64,000 bases of DNA from Hyperoplus lanceolatus (GCA_026929865.2 CM049406.2:24958001-25022000); one strand, 5' to 3'. Shown: positions 49,424 through 63,421, counted from the stretch's first letter. Notes: a model not told the origin generated them from the letters alone. Numbers and translations: made by a program.

Positions 49424-51003
49424 GGTTACACGATGTAGCTGGGTGAGATCAGAGTGAACCAATTGTTCCAGGGTTGGTTTAAAAAGTGCACTATGGTCTC
49501 TCGGCAAGCCCAAGGTCTGATTGGTACAACTGAAACCGTCCACAGGGCTCAGAATAATAAGTCTTTAACGACACTGCTCTGGCAACCCAAAAAGCCTGAG
49601 CTCTGGATCAGACAGCTGAGGACTTTGAGAAAGGTCAGATAAAGGCGGTGAAAATAAATGAAAACAGACCACTTTATAAAAAAAGGAAATGTGGAAAGAC
49701 AAGAGAGAGTCAGCTAAAGGGAAAAGAGATTATTAAAGTGAATGGAGGGCGGAGGGGGGGGGGGCTGAATAACAAAAGAAGAGGAGCAGAAGGCCAGTGA
49801 AGGGGAAGGTCTACCTAAAGGCAAAAACATATTCTGTGTTCTCAACTTCTGTGATTGCTGCCAAGAAATCAACCCAGGAATTAGGCTTTTGAGCCATTTC
49901 ATTAGGCTATGAAATATGTGACACACTTGTTGCATACATAGCTAAGAAGCCAATAAAATATTGAGCAGGATTTGGTAACACATATTGACTAAATCAACAA
50001 AAAGGCCGTCCCTTTCAGCTGTGTCGATACGGTGAGAGGATACGGCCATTAACTAACGTAAAGTGACAAATATAAAATAATAGGGCTCCAACTGTGAATA
50101 CTGACATGTGCAATACAACCAATTTCTTATGTTCATTTCCTCCTCTTACGTAGTGCTAGCCTGGTGTAGAACATTTGAGGCGGAATGGTCCTTTAACTGA
50201 AGAGGCAACACATGTTTTGCGCTTTTCTTTCCCACAGACAATAACATTGTCTCGGTGTGACTGATGCTTTTTGTTAAGTGTTTAAAAGCAGCAGCAGCAT
50301 GTAGCGGCAGCAGACACTGTGTGTGACTTGCTGTGGTGACATGATCCAAACGGGAAATAAAGGGCACAGCTGAAGATCTCATTAACACCTCTGAAAAGTC
50401 TTTTGTCTTTCGCAAACACTACAGGAGCAGATTTTTTTTCCTGGAGCTGCCAGCTAACCGCTTCCACTTAACACTGACTCACCATTTGACTTCTCCTCCG
50501 GTTAAGCTTGTCTATCTAGGGATGAATTTCCATTATTTCGGTGACTTCTTTACTGGCTCTATTTTAATAGAGATGTCAAATCTCAACGTGAAAGACAATG
50601 AAAAGTAATTTAAAAAGGACCAAGAACTTACCGGGGAGCCTGATTCACATGTTAATTGGTTTTTGGGGGGTTACCTTGGGACACGAAAAAAATCTGTACA
50701 ATTCAAGAGAGAGGTTTTTTTTTTCTCTCTCTCCTAACCTTATTACCCAACTTAATGCATGAACACTCACACTTAACATTGTTTCACAGCCTTGCTCTTG
50801 TTTTGCTACTGTATAACTAGCACAGGCAGCAGGCCAAGGTGTCTGAAAAACAGCCCATTGTATTGTGTCCCTGCATGGTCATAACAACACTGGTTATATT
50901 ATATATTATATCTACCTTGCCTCTGTCTATGAACCCTGTGCTTTGTCTGGGAATAGGAACCGGAGATGTTCCTTTGGGAACCCTGGTACATGTAATGTGT
51001 TGT

Positions 51004-51425
51004 TTAAAGGTCACCTTTCATGCAAATTGCACCTTTTCATGGTTTTTCAACATCAATATGGTTTCCCTGTGTGTCTAGACACTCCCAAAGTATGAAAACA
51101 AAGAACTCTCTCTCTCTCTTTTTTTATCCACCTTTCTAAAAACTCAGATTTCTCTCCCTTTATGATGTCATAAGAGAAGCTAGGCCCACCCATACCTTAC
51201 TTAGCACTACCTCAACCTGTTATAAGTACACCTCACACCTCTAGAAAACCATTGACTCTGACAGGCAGTTAACCGGCAGTTAGATTCAGGGCCAATCAGA
51301 GCAGACTTGGCTTTTTGAAAGGCGGGACTTAAAGAGACAGGTTCTAAAACAGAGCGCTTCAGACAGAGGGTGAGAAGAGGAAAGTCAGATAACCTGAATA
51401 TCAGCATAATATGTGAACTTTGATG
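51004..51425 (-). mobile_element. Non-autonomous DNA element, copy 3 (opposite orientation)
   Basis: Its reverse complement matches the family at 10263-10745 and 12320-12690 (CCAATCAGAG, GTTCTAAAACAGAGCG, CAGACAGAGG and GATGTCATAA in this orientation). The ends read AAAGGTCACCTTTCATG and CATAATATGTGAACTTTG, weak inverted repeats. Confidence 0.65.
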
Positions 51426-53141
51426 AACTCTGGGAAGTGAGGCGATTGTGATCTTTCTTGAGCATTTGGATAACTATGACTTTATCGAAAAATATTTGAA
51501 AGTTTTGAGAAAAAACAACTAAAATATACTACAAAAAAAAACCCAGCTCAGCTCGTTGGAAAGCTCTAAAGCAAGCAATGAGAATGGTTTTGTGCAAAAT
51601 CCCCAACATTTACGTTTTAATTCCACAAAGTTCTTGAAAATATAGTTAAATTTGCCGTTGACATTGTCACAACATCCTGCCGCAAATGACAGCCAAGATG
51701 AATTCCTGCACACGTATTGTAGCGGCAGATTAAACGTCGCCCTGCTCTGTTTGCCGGGACAAGCGGTGATGAATACAACTATTCAGAATGGCAACAATAC
51801 TAAAGTTTAATTGTACAACGGTTCCATCATTCTTTGGGCAATACAAAACCCCCAGCACATTGCCAAACCATTTGTCCATTTGGTAATTACCTTCCAAGTC
51901 AAACAAAAGTGGACGGCCTACAGGTAATCCACAAGACGCGCTCTGCTCTTCACTCAATAACAAACCAATCTAATTGAGTTTAGCAAGATGGCAGCCATTG
52001 TTCCATCTTGTGCACAGCTGGCTTGATGAAGTGCAAGACTTGTGTAGTTGGACCCTGTACCCCTTTTAATTTCCCATGTCTATGCCCGTCTTAAATGGGG
52101 GCGCCCCTCAACACAGCACAGCTATGGCGTCGCGGAGCTAGATGCACGGCACTAGTTAATTACACTTTTGAATGACTTGCTTCTTAGGCCGTCTCTTTGC
52201 TCTTTGTTGATCCACCCCGTCGATTGAAAGGAGAGTTACAATGGCGGCGGATGAGTAATTAGTTTCGAGATGGACGCAATCCCCATGCTCGATCAACGAC
52301 AATCAAAGAGTTGAAAAGATGATGGATTGCGTGCGTTTTATTTATATTTGCACGCATGGGAGAGCAAGCAAGACGGACTATTGCAAAGAGAGAGAGAGCG
52401 AGAGAGAGAGGCGCTAATCGTGTTATATTGTACCGAGAGGCAGGCTGTAAGTGCATTATACCGCTACACTGTGTCAGGAGTGATGCAGTTCAGCTTGGGA
52501 CCGCACTCTTAGAATGTGTAGGATGAGTTCTTTGTGCGTATAGGGCACAGATGAGGCTCGGGTCCTAACTCAATTAGCAGGCACACAATGTGACAAGCCT
52601 CAACATACTGTGTACAGTTAGCGCCTGTCGTCATAAAGAGAGAGAGAGAGATGGCCCTGAACACACCGCAAGGCAGCTGTGCACACTGTTTGAGTCTATT
52701 GGGAAATAATGGTTGTTTTTAATGGAGAATAAATGGTGCGTCGTGCCGGCAAATGTTTGCTTTTGTGCCGTGAGACCTGAGCCAAAATGCATAAAAAACT
52801 AAGACAAGCAGCTGCTCCGATCAACCTGGAGTGATATACTGATGGGAGGGAGCTGGCACCATGTTTTGCAAAAACATAATGCCATTAAGCTCTCTACTGA
52901 TGTGTGTGCTAAATGAATGAATAATAGTAATGCAACATACAGTTAGATGTGTTGTCACTCAGTGAGTATCTAAATGGAGGAAATGAGTGAGATTTGCCAA
53001 AAGATTAGGTTTGTATATCAGCATGACAGAAGGTTATGTCTATGTAGATGTTCAATAATGGCACTATATCTTATAGCTTAGACACAAACCCATATTGAAG
53101 CATTCCCTATTTATATGAGCAATGTTTTGGTGAGTTGTAAG

Positions 53142-54793
53142 CAGGGGTGTAAAGTAGCGAATTACATTTACTCGCGTTCCTGTAATTGAGTAGTTTTTTC
53201 GTGTACTTGTAATTTTTTAAGTGATTTTTAAAACCTATACTTTTACTTTTACTTTGAGTATGTTTATTTTGAAGTATTGTACTTCGCTACATTTTATATC
53301 ACCTGCGTTACTGAGTAAAAAAAAATAGATAGGGAAAGGAGAGAAAAGAAAAGAAATATCGCGGGAGGTTTTTATTTTTACGGCACAATACCGGAAACTA
53401 ACACAGTGAATGATCGACAGGAAGAGAGAACACATTGTGACTAAATGATAACAACAAACATTGCTTCCCTCTATCATTAAAACAAAATAATCTTAGTTAA
53501 ACTATCATTGTACCGCACGTGAAGACGGAAGGCTTTTAAATGCAGCGAATCTTTCATCCAGCCGTGCGATCGGCCCCTCCCTCACCTGTTAAGCTTTCAG
53601 CTTAACAGTGCAGAGTAGGATGGAGACGGTTTGTGTTGCCGGGAGTTTTGAAAAACTTCCAGAAGACGGCAGAAAGTCAGCCTTTGGTCGAGAAGAAAGG
53701 TAAAACTAATAGACTAAAATAATGTGCAAGATATGTTACACGCGGACACGCGAGTCAGATGACATGCGCGACCGTGAGAGAGAGAGAGAAAAAAGGCATA
53801 TGCGACCCAGCTGCACCTCAAAACATCACGACTTATTAGTTTACTCACTTTAAGTCGAATCCAAGTGGTCTATGACCAAGCAATAAAGGAATAAAAAACA
53901 CAGGAAGTTTAAAGCTCCTTGACTCTTGCCACCACAACAGTCATCAATTAAGAACACTGTAGCCTACACAATGCAACTTGCTTATCCTGTCAGCTCCATG
54001 AGATATAAATAAAATATGCCCTCACATTCCTGCTAGCAAAAGACGTGCCCTATCAACAACATATTTGCAACGGTTTATTTTGATTTTGACACTTATTTTA
54101 TTTAATTATAAAAAATATGTTTTACTTAGGCTATTTGCATTTTCCTTGTTTTCAGTTCAATTAGGATATGTTTAAAGTCAAAAGTCATGGTTTCAAATGT
54201 TAAATAAGTGCATGTTGCAGTTCTTAAATCAATTAATAATTGTCTATAATAATTGTGATTACACAATGTCAATCAAAATAATCATTATTATGATTTGTCA
54301 AAATCGAGCAGCCAAACCAATTTCCATGGTTTAGATCAATTATACACAATTACATTATTAGAACTGCAGCTGCAGTCTGTTTAGGTCTGTTGACCTGTTA
54401 CATTCCCATTCCCCATTAACAGACTATTTGCTCCATGTTTGCTTATCTAAAGTATAATGACACAGTGTACATCCATACATGTGTGGTGACATGATTTGTT
54501 TAATTTGTGCACTTTAATTTGTAAAAGTGTTGCATTAATTAAACAAAACTAGTTTGGGATTTATATCCCCTTGTCTATATATAATGCCCTACACCGAAGA
54601 GAGACCCCTGCCCCTCCGGCTGTTAAAAAGTAACTAGTAATTTGTACTTTAAGTACATTTTAAATCAGCTACTTTTTCACTTTTACTTCAGTAGATTTTT
54701 AGACCAGTACTTTTACTTTTACTTAAGTAAAATTTCATCCAAGTAATCATACTTTTACTTGAGTAGAATATTTTTGTACTCTTTCCACCTCTG
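53142..54793. mobile_element. hAT-type element, 1652 bp, 8-bp target duplication, relict coding
   Basis: The left end CAGGGGTGTAAAGTA and right end TACTCTTTCCACCTCTG are hAT-style inverted repeats. The subterminal regions are rich in ACTTTTACTT. The target duplication GTTGTAAG is perfect at 53134-53141 and 54794-54801. Inside, ATG at 53620 opens a 27-codon frame (METVCVAGSFEKLPEDGRKS...) that stops at an AAAG-GTAAAA donor-like site. A C-x2-C phrase (MCKICYTRTRES) lies at about 53722, as in a BED-type finger. Most of a transposase is absent, so the copy is non-autonomous. Confidence 0.88.
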
Positions 54794-56028
54794 GTTGTAA
54801 GTCACATGACCACATCTTTTACCAAATTAACATCATGAAATGTGTCGATCTGACGTCAGATTTCCTTTAAGTCAAGATCTCTTTGCCGCAAACTGATTGA
54901 TTCATTGCTGGTGCACCACTGAAGCTAAGAGGTGTTAGCAGTGTGTGGAGATAATGCTCAGCTAAAAGCCTCAGGACGGCTACTTGATCCCATCAATAAA
55001 AGTCTGCCAGGGAGTTTCCGACACATCTATATCCTTTCTTTGAGGCACACACCCTCTCTTTAACATGGGTTTTTGAAAGCTCTCATGTTACCGTCCTACA
55101 GCTTTGGTTGGCCATTTTCTAAAGAAGACTCTGGGCATGAGCAACGAGTTCTATAAAGAGATTACAATTACTGATTGCTTCCGGTCAGCCTCACCTTTTT
55201 GTTTGTTATTCTGCATGGTTATTTGAAAAAGCCGAAGACGAAAGATAGTAATATTCGGAGATGATAACAGCCGATACAGTGTGCTGTCTTATAATAAGGT
55301 TGGCTAAAGTAAACCTGATCACTGGAACGTATAATTGTATAACAACATGATAGGTCGAAACAGTTGCTATTTTGTGTTGCAAAACCTTCAAGGACACCGA
55401 TCTGGCAAAGCTGCTCTGGATAGACAACAATAACTCTTATTGAGCTGAGAAGCTTTACTCAAAATATAGTATTCTCTTTTTTTTATTCTATTATGACCAT
55501 CCATAATGTCGCATGTCACAAGGCAAGTTAACTAGCTTGAGTAATTAGTAATAGGCTAACTTGGCAATCACTATTTTTAAAGATTGCACTAATCAATATT
55601 GTTTAAAGACCAATGGATCAAGTCACTACAGGTCTTAGTCAACGGGTTGTTCATATGTTCATACTCACAAACCCACAGTGACCACCTGAGCTGTACACAA
55701 GTAGCCGAAAACCTTTGCTTGAGGTCTTATTAATTGTAACAATGTATCACAATAACTAAAATAAAGATGAATGCTATACTGTAGCTCCTGTTAGTATGCA
55801 GTCCTTAACTGAACTAATAGTAGCTTATACCTGAAGCCAAGACATTCTGCTTTAACGTCAGGGTTTTAGACATGACCTTGAGCAATGAGACATTAACAAG
55901 AGATTATGAACTGTGAATGAACCAATGCAGATGAATTCTGGACACACACCAAGGAGTGTAACCGCATGACCAAGCTGCAGAGTCAGTCACCTGCAAGAGC
56001 GCAGCTGACACTCACAGGTAGAGGATCA

Positions 56029-56301
<273 letters not shown>

Positions 56302-56302
56302 C

Positions 56303-56303
<1 letters not shown>

Positions 56304-56349
<46 letters not shown>
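56304..56349. repeat. (GA)n microsatellite forming the exon a polypyrimidine tract
   Basis: This is a perfect GA array on the plus strand. In the ctnnd2 transcript it is (CU)23 ending in the acceptor CUCUAG of exon a, so the repeat itself is the polypyrimidine tract. Confidence 0.95.
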
Positions 56350-56352
<3 letters not shown>

Positions 56353-56638
56353 GTGGGTCAAAACATTCTGTCTGTGTATTTACTGTCACATTTACAGTCG
56401 GCACTGAACATAAATTAGGCTCCATTGTCTCAAATTTTTAATTGTTGTGAAATGGAGTCTGTGGTGTGATAAATGGCCTGCTCGTTTAACACCAATAGAC
56501 AAGAGTTTGTCACACAAATGTCACAATTGCTATTTTTCCAACTTGTGAAACTGATGAAGTTTTGTTTTGTTTTTTAGGAGAAGAGTTTGTTAGTTTTTGA
56601 CATGAAGTGTTGAGCTCCTATGACAGTATTAGTTTAAT

Positions 56639-57085
56639 AGCCTTGCGAGACCAGCCTGATTTTGTGCAAGCTGTGCAGCTCGCACTAAAATCCCCAGATC
56701 AGTCTGGACTACGTGGAGAGCAGCCAGGTCAAAAAAGTGACTGGGCCAATCAGGACCTGTGTTCTGACCTCAAGTGTGTCCCTTATAGTGGAAGGCAGCT
56801 TCTGATTGGTTCGTGTAATCATCAATCTAGCCTCGTGAGACCAGCCATATCTCACAAGCGTATTCGTCATTCCATGTTAACGTCTACAAGAACCAATCAG
56901 GGGCAGCCTTTCACTAACGGACGGAAATTGGGGAGGGCCCTGTCTGACTGACGGCCAGATTGACGACTACAGGAACCAATCAGGGGCTGTCTTCCGCTAA
57001 CGGAGATTGGAGAAAGTCCAGACTGATCTGTAGGAGGAGAAATGAAAGTGAAGCTCATGCGAGATCAGACTGGTTTGGCCAGGCT
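56639..57085. mobile_element. Element with internal duplication, flanked by ATTAGTTTAAT repeats
   Basis: The 11-bp sequence ATTAGTTTAAT occurs at 56628-56638 and again at 57086-57096. Between them the ends read AGCCTTGCGAGACCAGCCTGAT and ATCAGACTGGTTTGGCCAGGCT, imperfect inverted repeats. Inside, the start is repeated at about 56829 (TAGCCTCGTGAGACCAGCC). A second block is also duplicated: ACAAGAACCAATCAGGGGCA (from about 56887) and ACAGGAACCAATCAGGGGCT (from about 56969), each followed by a CACTAACGGA/CGCTAACGGA motif. No coding content. Confidence 0.7.
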
Positions 57086-59311
57086 ATTAGTTTAATGCCT
57101 GCCTGACAGATCATCTACTGTGTGGATTTGTATCCTGCTGTTATAGTGGTGGCTGATATGAAGGGAGAGATATAAGAGGTTGTCAGTCCCACCACCACAG
57201 TTAAAGTCCCAATCTGTAGCTCCCTAGAATGAACCACTTTCACCCTACTGCTGGATGTGAGTACACTATATGTATGGCCAATGATTGCATACATATGCGA
57301 GGAATATTTAAACATGTATTTGTCTATTGAAGTTGAGCTCATTGAGAATAGTTGAACATATCCACCTTGGTATTCAATGACACAATACATTGCTTCATAG
57401 TGGAAATCATTGCTGTTCAGAATGAGGTGATTAAACCACGATTGCTTGTGGTAAGTGTAAATCCATATCTATTACTGTTAATGGCACCTACAGTGTAAAG
57501 TCCTGCATTTACAAGACAAACAACAACATTCTTGTAAAAGATCGCCAGTGAAACCTCAAACTATACTGAAAATGATGTGAAAACATGAGTGGAACTGTTG
57601 ATGACACACATATTCAGCACTGTTAGCAGTGGTATAAAGGGCATACACAATGACAAAGACCTGCATGAGGAGCCTGAAGCGGCTTTTTAGAGCATTATCA
57701 ATTCCAAAAAAACATCTACTGAATTGAAAAGAGTTGTCATGCCAATACACTGACAATACTAAAGAAAGAAGTAAGAAGGAATATTGTAGAACATGCCAGC
57801 CATGATGCAAACCACACTAACTATGTGAACACAATCCTCCATCTTTATACAGTCTTTCTCCAGTATAGGCATCACATCTAAAATGAATGCATTGATGACG
57901 CTCACACAGAATATCAGACATGACTCATATGACAGACAGGTCTCATCATTGATTTCTTTCCAAACTATGAGAAATATTGAAGATAATTAGTACTCTTAAA
58001 TCACCTGTATATGGCCTGGAGAAGAAATCAATGTGTTGTTTGTGAGGCCCATTGTTTTTAATGTGTAATTTATGCTGTTCGGTACGTGATGTATAACCAC
58101 CAATTAACAAATACACAAATACACAAACAACAGCTGATTATGGTGCTTGCGTCTGCTGCTGTTACTGTCATTATAGCTGATGAGATATAACCGGTTTTAC
58201 CAATTTGTGCAAAGAAAAAAAACACACACAAAACAAATGAACCCAACTGTATTGTTTTAGATCAAGTGAAGAGCAAACAACGCCAATACACTGGAGTGAG
58301 CCAGAAGCATGACTTACATCTGAAATTGGTTTCATGACAGTGTTCTGGCGGGGCCTTTCCAATGTAATAAAAGTGAGAGAGGATTCTGATCAATCGTGTC
58401 ATGAAGGGATGATAGAAAAACAGTGAGTGCTCCCTGTGCAGCATTTGAATACAGAGGGGCTATTCTGGAAGACATCAGTGCAAATCCAAAAGCTATCAAA
58501 CTTTTTTTTTTTTTTTTTTAGGATCGGTACATGAATGGACCTCAGTGTGCACACGACAGTAATTCTGTGTTGAATTAGTATCTGTGAAGTGACACATCCA
58601 TTGCATGCTTTTTTAAATTTTTGATTTTGCTAACTCATCTGTCAATCATATAATATAACCCTCTCTAAGCTTCCATCCAAATAAGCTTTATATATACAAA
58701 TTGCACTTCATTATAAGTCAATCAAAAAAAGTCAGACCGCTCTGTTTTTCCCACTTGATTTTACGATACCTAACTAATGACCCTCAAATCATCATAGGCA
58801 TATTCATTTACACAGTGTGAAAAGACCATTCATTTTATTTAGAGTCATTTCACAATATGTATCTGGAGAATACTGACGGAGAGGAGAGTGGGGGTCTGTG
58901 GGAGTTGAAGCAATGATGATGCCTGAGGCAAGCTCTAGGCTTTCCCCCCTACATAATGGTGCGATTTGATTGTAATGAATCATTAATGAATGGCAAATTA
59001 CAAAGTGCAGATTTCACTGTAATTATGCGCTGTCTTCTTGATATTAACGGTAACTGGACACGGTAAATGGGCTCGCTCACACACACACACACACAGACAC
59101 ACACACGCTTCAATGGCAATATGACAGTCGTACATATGTGCACAGGCACTTGCATAAACAAGACATGAATGCATTTTGCAGAGATACTGCAGATGGTGCT
59201 ATGGCAGGTATGAGGACACACACCCTTAATGAATTAAGACCCGCTGCTATGACATTGAGTTGACACATAGATATAACCAGCAGTAGAACGTTCCCAGTTG
59301 ACTTCTCGAGT

Positions 59312-59625
59312 TTAAAGGTACAGTCAGCAATTCTAGAGACCGCTTGTTGTCAAAATCACTTTTTGTCAAAATCAGTGAATACACCTCTCCTTACTGTGTG
59401 TGCGCTGAAATAAAATGTGACGTTTATGGACTGCCTAAGCTCTGTTATCTGGCATGTAAACACAGGGTAAGTAAACAAAAGGGGGCCCACCATCGCTAGC
59501 AACATGCCCGTTTACAGAGCCTAAATGCTTTGTATTGGCACTGGATTTTTGTTTTCAGCGCACACATACACAGTACGGACAGGTATAGCAGATCATGAGG
59601 AGATATTCACTTATTTTTAGTGTCG
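59312..59625. mobile_element. MITE, GGTGGAGTCAGC family, copy 4 (right end lost)
   Basis: It begins TTAAAGGTACAGTCAGCAATTC and includes TTGTTGTCAAAATCAC, TAGCAACATGCCCGTTTACA, TTTTCAGCGCACACAT and GAGGAGATATTCACTTATTT. It then leaves the family sequence, so the right terminus is deleted or diverged. It is the most complete interior copy and shows the intact site that is interrupted in copy 3. Confidence 0.75.
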
Positions 59626-61029
59626 CAAACATAGAACAGTCTTATTGATGATAACAACAGACTGTCTCTCTCCCTCACACACACACACACACGCTGGTGT
59701 GAAGTCGCTCAAGTGTGAATACTGTTAAACAGCGAGAACAACACGCAGACCCTTCCCTGTTTACTAAACTTCAACGTGATGATACACCGATGTGTTTAGC
59801 CTGCACCGCACAAGAAAACAGGGCCGCCCAACATAAATAGTCATTTAAAAAGAAAACACCTGGCTACATTAGCTGTAGACTATTTGGCTGTATTTACTGG
59901 ATGGATAATTATTCAGTCTTGTAAATGTATACACATAACAGAAATTTGAAAAGTCCTTATTTTAAAGCACTTATGGGGCCTCAGCTTCATCACAGACAGT
60001 GAACAGTGATTAATGGGGTTTAAGAGCATAAGCAGGAAACACAAGGATGATTCTACTGTCTAAGATCTAATCACATAATGGGCTCATTAGACGATGTAAT
60101 CCCTTAACACAAACACACATACACAGCCATCGACTACAACAAAGCTATGCTAGAAATGAAATCTGTGTGTTAGAATTGATGCCTCAAACAACACCACTTC
60201 GCTCAAAGACAAAAAAACGGAGTGCTTTTCCCCACTTTGATCTGACTCTTAGCAACCAGTCAAATCAATCTAAACTGCCTCATCACCAGCTGATGCAAAG
60301 ACAGGCAAAAAACTGAGAAAAAAACAAAAACACAGACCTTCTATAAAACAACGTGTCCGGTGCAGATGAAGAGGAAAAAGATGAAAACCCTTGTGTGTTA
60401 TTCTTTGTCTGTTTTTTTAATTTTTTTGTCGTTTTTCTTTTTAAACAGAGAGCAGCTGACTAATTATAGCTGGACTACGACGAGTCGTGAGAATTGGGTT
60501 TTCCTTAGGCTTCTTACCCAAACACTCACACCCAAACAAAAGACTATCTGCGCTCCCTCCTTTTTTGTCCCCCCCCCCCCCCACACACACACACACAAAC
60601 ACCCATTACCCCTTCTTTCATTCTCTACTCTGCCTCCCTCCAATTCAAAGCGGACAGGCGGACACCTGTTACTAGCCTACTGCAGCAGTGGTAGAGGCAC
60701 AGACCATGATGGAATGTGTTCTGACTAAGGAGTGCTGCTAAAAGAAAGTGTCAAAAAAAGTGTAGAAAAATCATTAAAAAAAACTGTGGATAGGAGAAGT
60801 GAGCACACATACCTTCACATGGACCATGCTTCACAGACAGGTCACACACACAAAGTATCCCGCTCTTCTGGGCGCACAACAACAACTCCCTCTAACCTCC
60901 CTCAGAACAACTCATCAGTCCAGGGTCACACACAGCAAGTGATAGAGAGACAGAAAGAAAGACATGCAGAGGGAGGAAGAGAGAGAGGGAGAGACTACAA
61001 GTGTCACTTGAGCTGACTGCAACCCGGCC

Positions 61030-61085
61030 CCTCTCTCTCTCTCTCACTCTATCTCTATGTCTCTCTCTCTCTTTCTCTCGGGGGG

Positions 61086-61132
<47 letters not shown>
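61030..61132. repeat. (CT)n tract followed by G run and (CA)n
   Basis: An imperfect CT array (61030-61079), then GGGGGGG, then a CA array (61090-61132). Confidence 0.95.
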
Positions 61133-61137
<5 letters not shown>

Positions 61138-61425
61138 TCACTCAGTCACGGTGTTCACTGAGGCACAAAGGTCCCCATGGCAACGGATCATTTAGAAGCC
61201 CCGTGGCATTATTTATGCAACGTTGCATCACAATGGGCCCTCCTACTGGCTGACCCTGCCACACACAAAAAAGAAGCCCGCCGCTCGACCACTCATTCTC
61301 TGCCTCTCTCACTGACTCTACCTCTCTCTTTCTCCCTCTCTCTTTCTCTCTGTCCAGACCATCTGCACTCCTCCCTCTATTCACTCCTCCCCGGCCACCA
61401 TCACTGAAAGGCAAGGGCGGATTTT

Positions 61426-61488
61426 GGGAGGGGGGGGGGGGGGCAGAAGATGGAGGCTGGCACATACACACACACACACACACACACT
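61426..61488. repeat. G run and short (CA)n
   Basis: A G-rich run of about 18 bases (61429-61444 and flanks), then a CA array at 61468-61488. Confidence 0.9.
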
Positions 61489-61568
61489 GAAAACAGTAGT
61501 CATACCTCCACACAAAGACACACACAAATGCCTACACACACTGGCAGGCCATATCCACAGGCCTTCAG

Positions 61569-61575
61569 ACACACA

Positions 61576-61630
<55 letters not shown>
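61569..61630. repeat. (CA)n microsatellite
   Basis: A CA array of about 62 bp with one ACCA interruption. Confidence 0.97.
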
Positions 61631-61632
<2 letters not shown>

Positions 61633-63361
61633 GTGTGTCGAAAAGCACAGAGAAAATTCAAGCACACACACAAACATAGACAAAGCCGTTGCAAGTCAAG
61701 ACTGTTAGCTGCCATTGTCTGCACCGACTTGGAATGGGAAACCATGCAAATCGGAATTGTGTTATTCTGTGAGGGTGAAATCCCCTGATTCCCATGTGGA
61801 GGCAATGAGTCTGTCAGTATTCCAACTTTAATGTCAAGTTCAACTTTTGGGAACTTGGACACAAAATTCTAAACCAATGGAAAAACAGAAAACTGTCTTC
61901 GCCAATGAGGTACAGAAGAGTACCTCTATGGCGTACAGAGTAAAAAAGAGTAAAGCATAGAGGACACCTTCATATAAGCCCCCCCCCCCCCACCACCACC
62001 ACAAAGTATAAACTGCTGTTACACCCCGAAGAAGGCAGTCAAAACTATTTATAACAATTTTAATTGTTTAGATTAAACCTATGCAGAAGTAAGTGAAACA
62101 CAATCATATCTTACCCAGATGCAATCCAACTCCAAATATGAACCCATGGCTCCACCGGCCACTTTCTAAAGTACCAAGAGGCCCCCTTTACAGTCCCTGT
62201 CTACACCATATCAAATCTATTGTTCTTCTCTTTTGCTTTCCTTTATCAGACTGGTCCACTTCCCATTCCCTGGACAGCACAGTCTAACTAAAGCAATCAT
62301 GACATCCTAGTAAATACATGCTGCCATATGCAAAGCTCCAGGTCATTTCTTTATTCAAATATGGATTGGCTCAGTTTACACAGCTGCAGAGTGACTGAGC
62401 GCAGGTTGTAATCACAGATATATGTTGGCCATGTTGTAATACAACTTGATGGAGCAACTCGGTCAACTCCACGTTTTAGACGGCACAGGACGTAAAACAC
62501 AGCAGCTTTGTACATAGTAAGAAGAATTTTGTGGAGTTGTGGAAAGCCGACTGTATCTTACTGTTTGGAATATTTTTGCTGTATTTAGTGGTCTCTGACT
62601 GCAATCTATCTTTATTAATTAAAGGGCCACGCCAAAGATTTTACACAAAACAAGTCTGCTTTACTTGTAATGAGGACTGTTAGGTTTGAAATCTAAACTT
62701 TTCTAAAGGAAAGCTGGAGTTATAAGCTCAGCTTGACATTGGTATGGACTTCGTTTTTGTTGGTGAATTTACCAGGCAGGAAGGGTTTACAACAAATAAT
62801 TATACTAGTTGCATTATGGGTAATGTAGGATTTAGAGTTTGACCTAAACTAAGGACTTAAAAGCAGGATATACTGTAGATCATTTTCATAATGTGTAAGA
62901 GTATGCTAAGTGACAATCATGAAATAATGGATACAAAGAAAGTGATTGGTAATGAATGGGATAATATATGACAAAACCCTTATATGGTCATCTGAGGTCT
63001 CACAATATAAAGCTACAGTGTCCATCATATTAGTGGTCGGAAACACACGTTGGCCACTATCAGACTAACTGATTGGCATGTCTGTGTTTGTGTCAGCAAT
63101 CAATCAATTAAGCTAATAATCAATTAATGTTGACTTAATGAGCAGGCTGTACCATCAAGTGCTTGTCAACCGATTGCATTACTAAAGATTCAGCTCCATT
63201 CTGAGCCTCTTAATGGAGACAGAGGGAAGACAGATAGAGAGTTAGTGTGCAGCCACTAGCTTTAAAGGAACCAGGCTGGCCCCTGTAAAGCCCATTAAAG
63301 CAATTAGGAAAGTAAAATAAATGACCGTAGGACAGTGGTGGGGCTGCATGGGTAGCAAAGT

Positions 63362-63365
<4 letters not shown>

Positions 63366-63421
<56 letters not shown>

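Noticed and set aside
60360..60728. 122-codon plus-strand frame with a hydrophobic stretch (possible signal peptide)
   Set aside because: The hydrophobic stretch comes from a T-rich tract, and the rest is C runs and CA repeats.
62093..62170. GCCATGG start context on the minus strand followed by a short frame ending at GGTAAGA
   Set aside because: It looks like a possible first exon, but the encoded peptide (MGSYLELDCIW) does not match the CTNND2 N terminus and nothing else supports it.
62625..62720. AAAGGGCCACGCCAAAGATT, resembling a MITE terminus
   Set aside because: No inverted partner found nearby.
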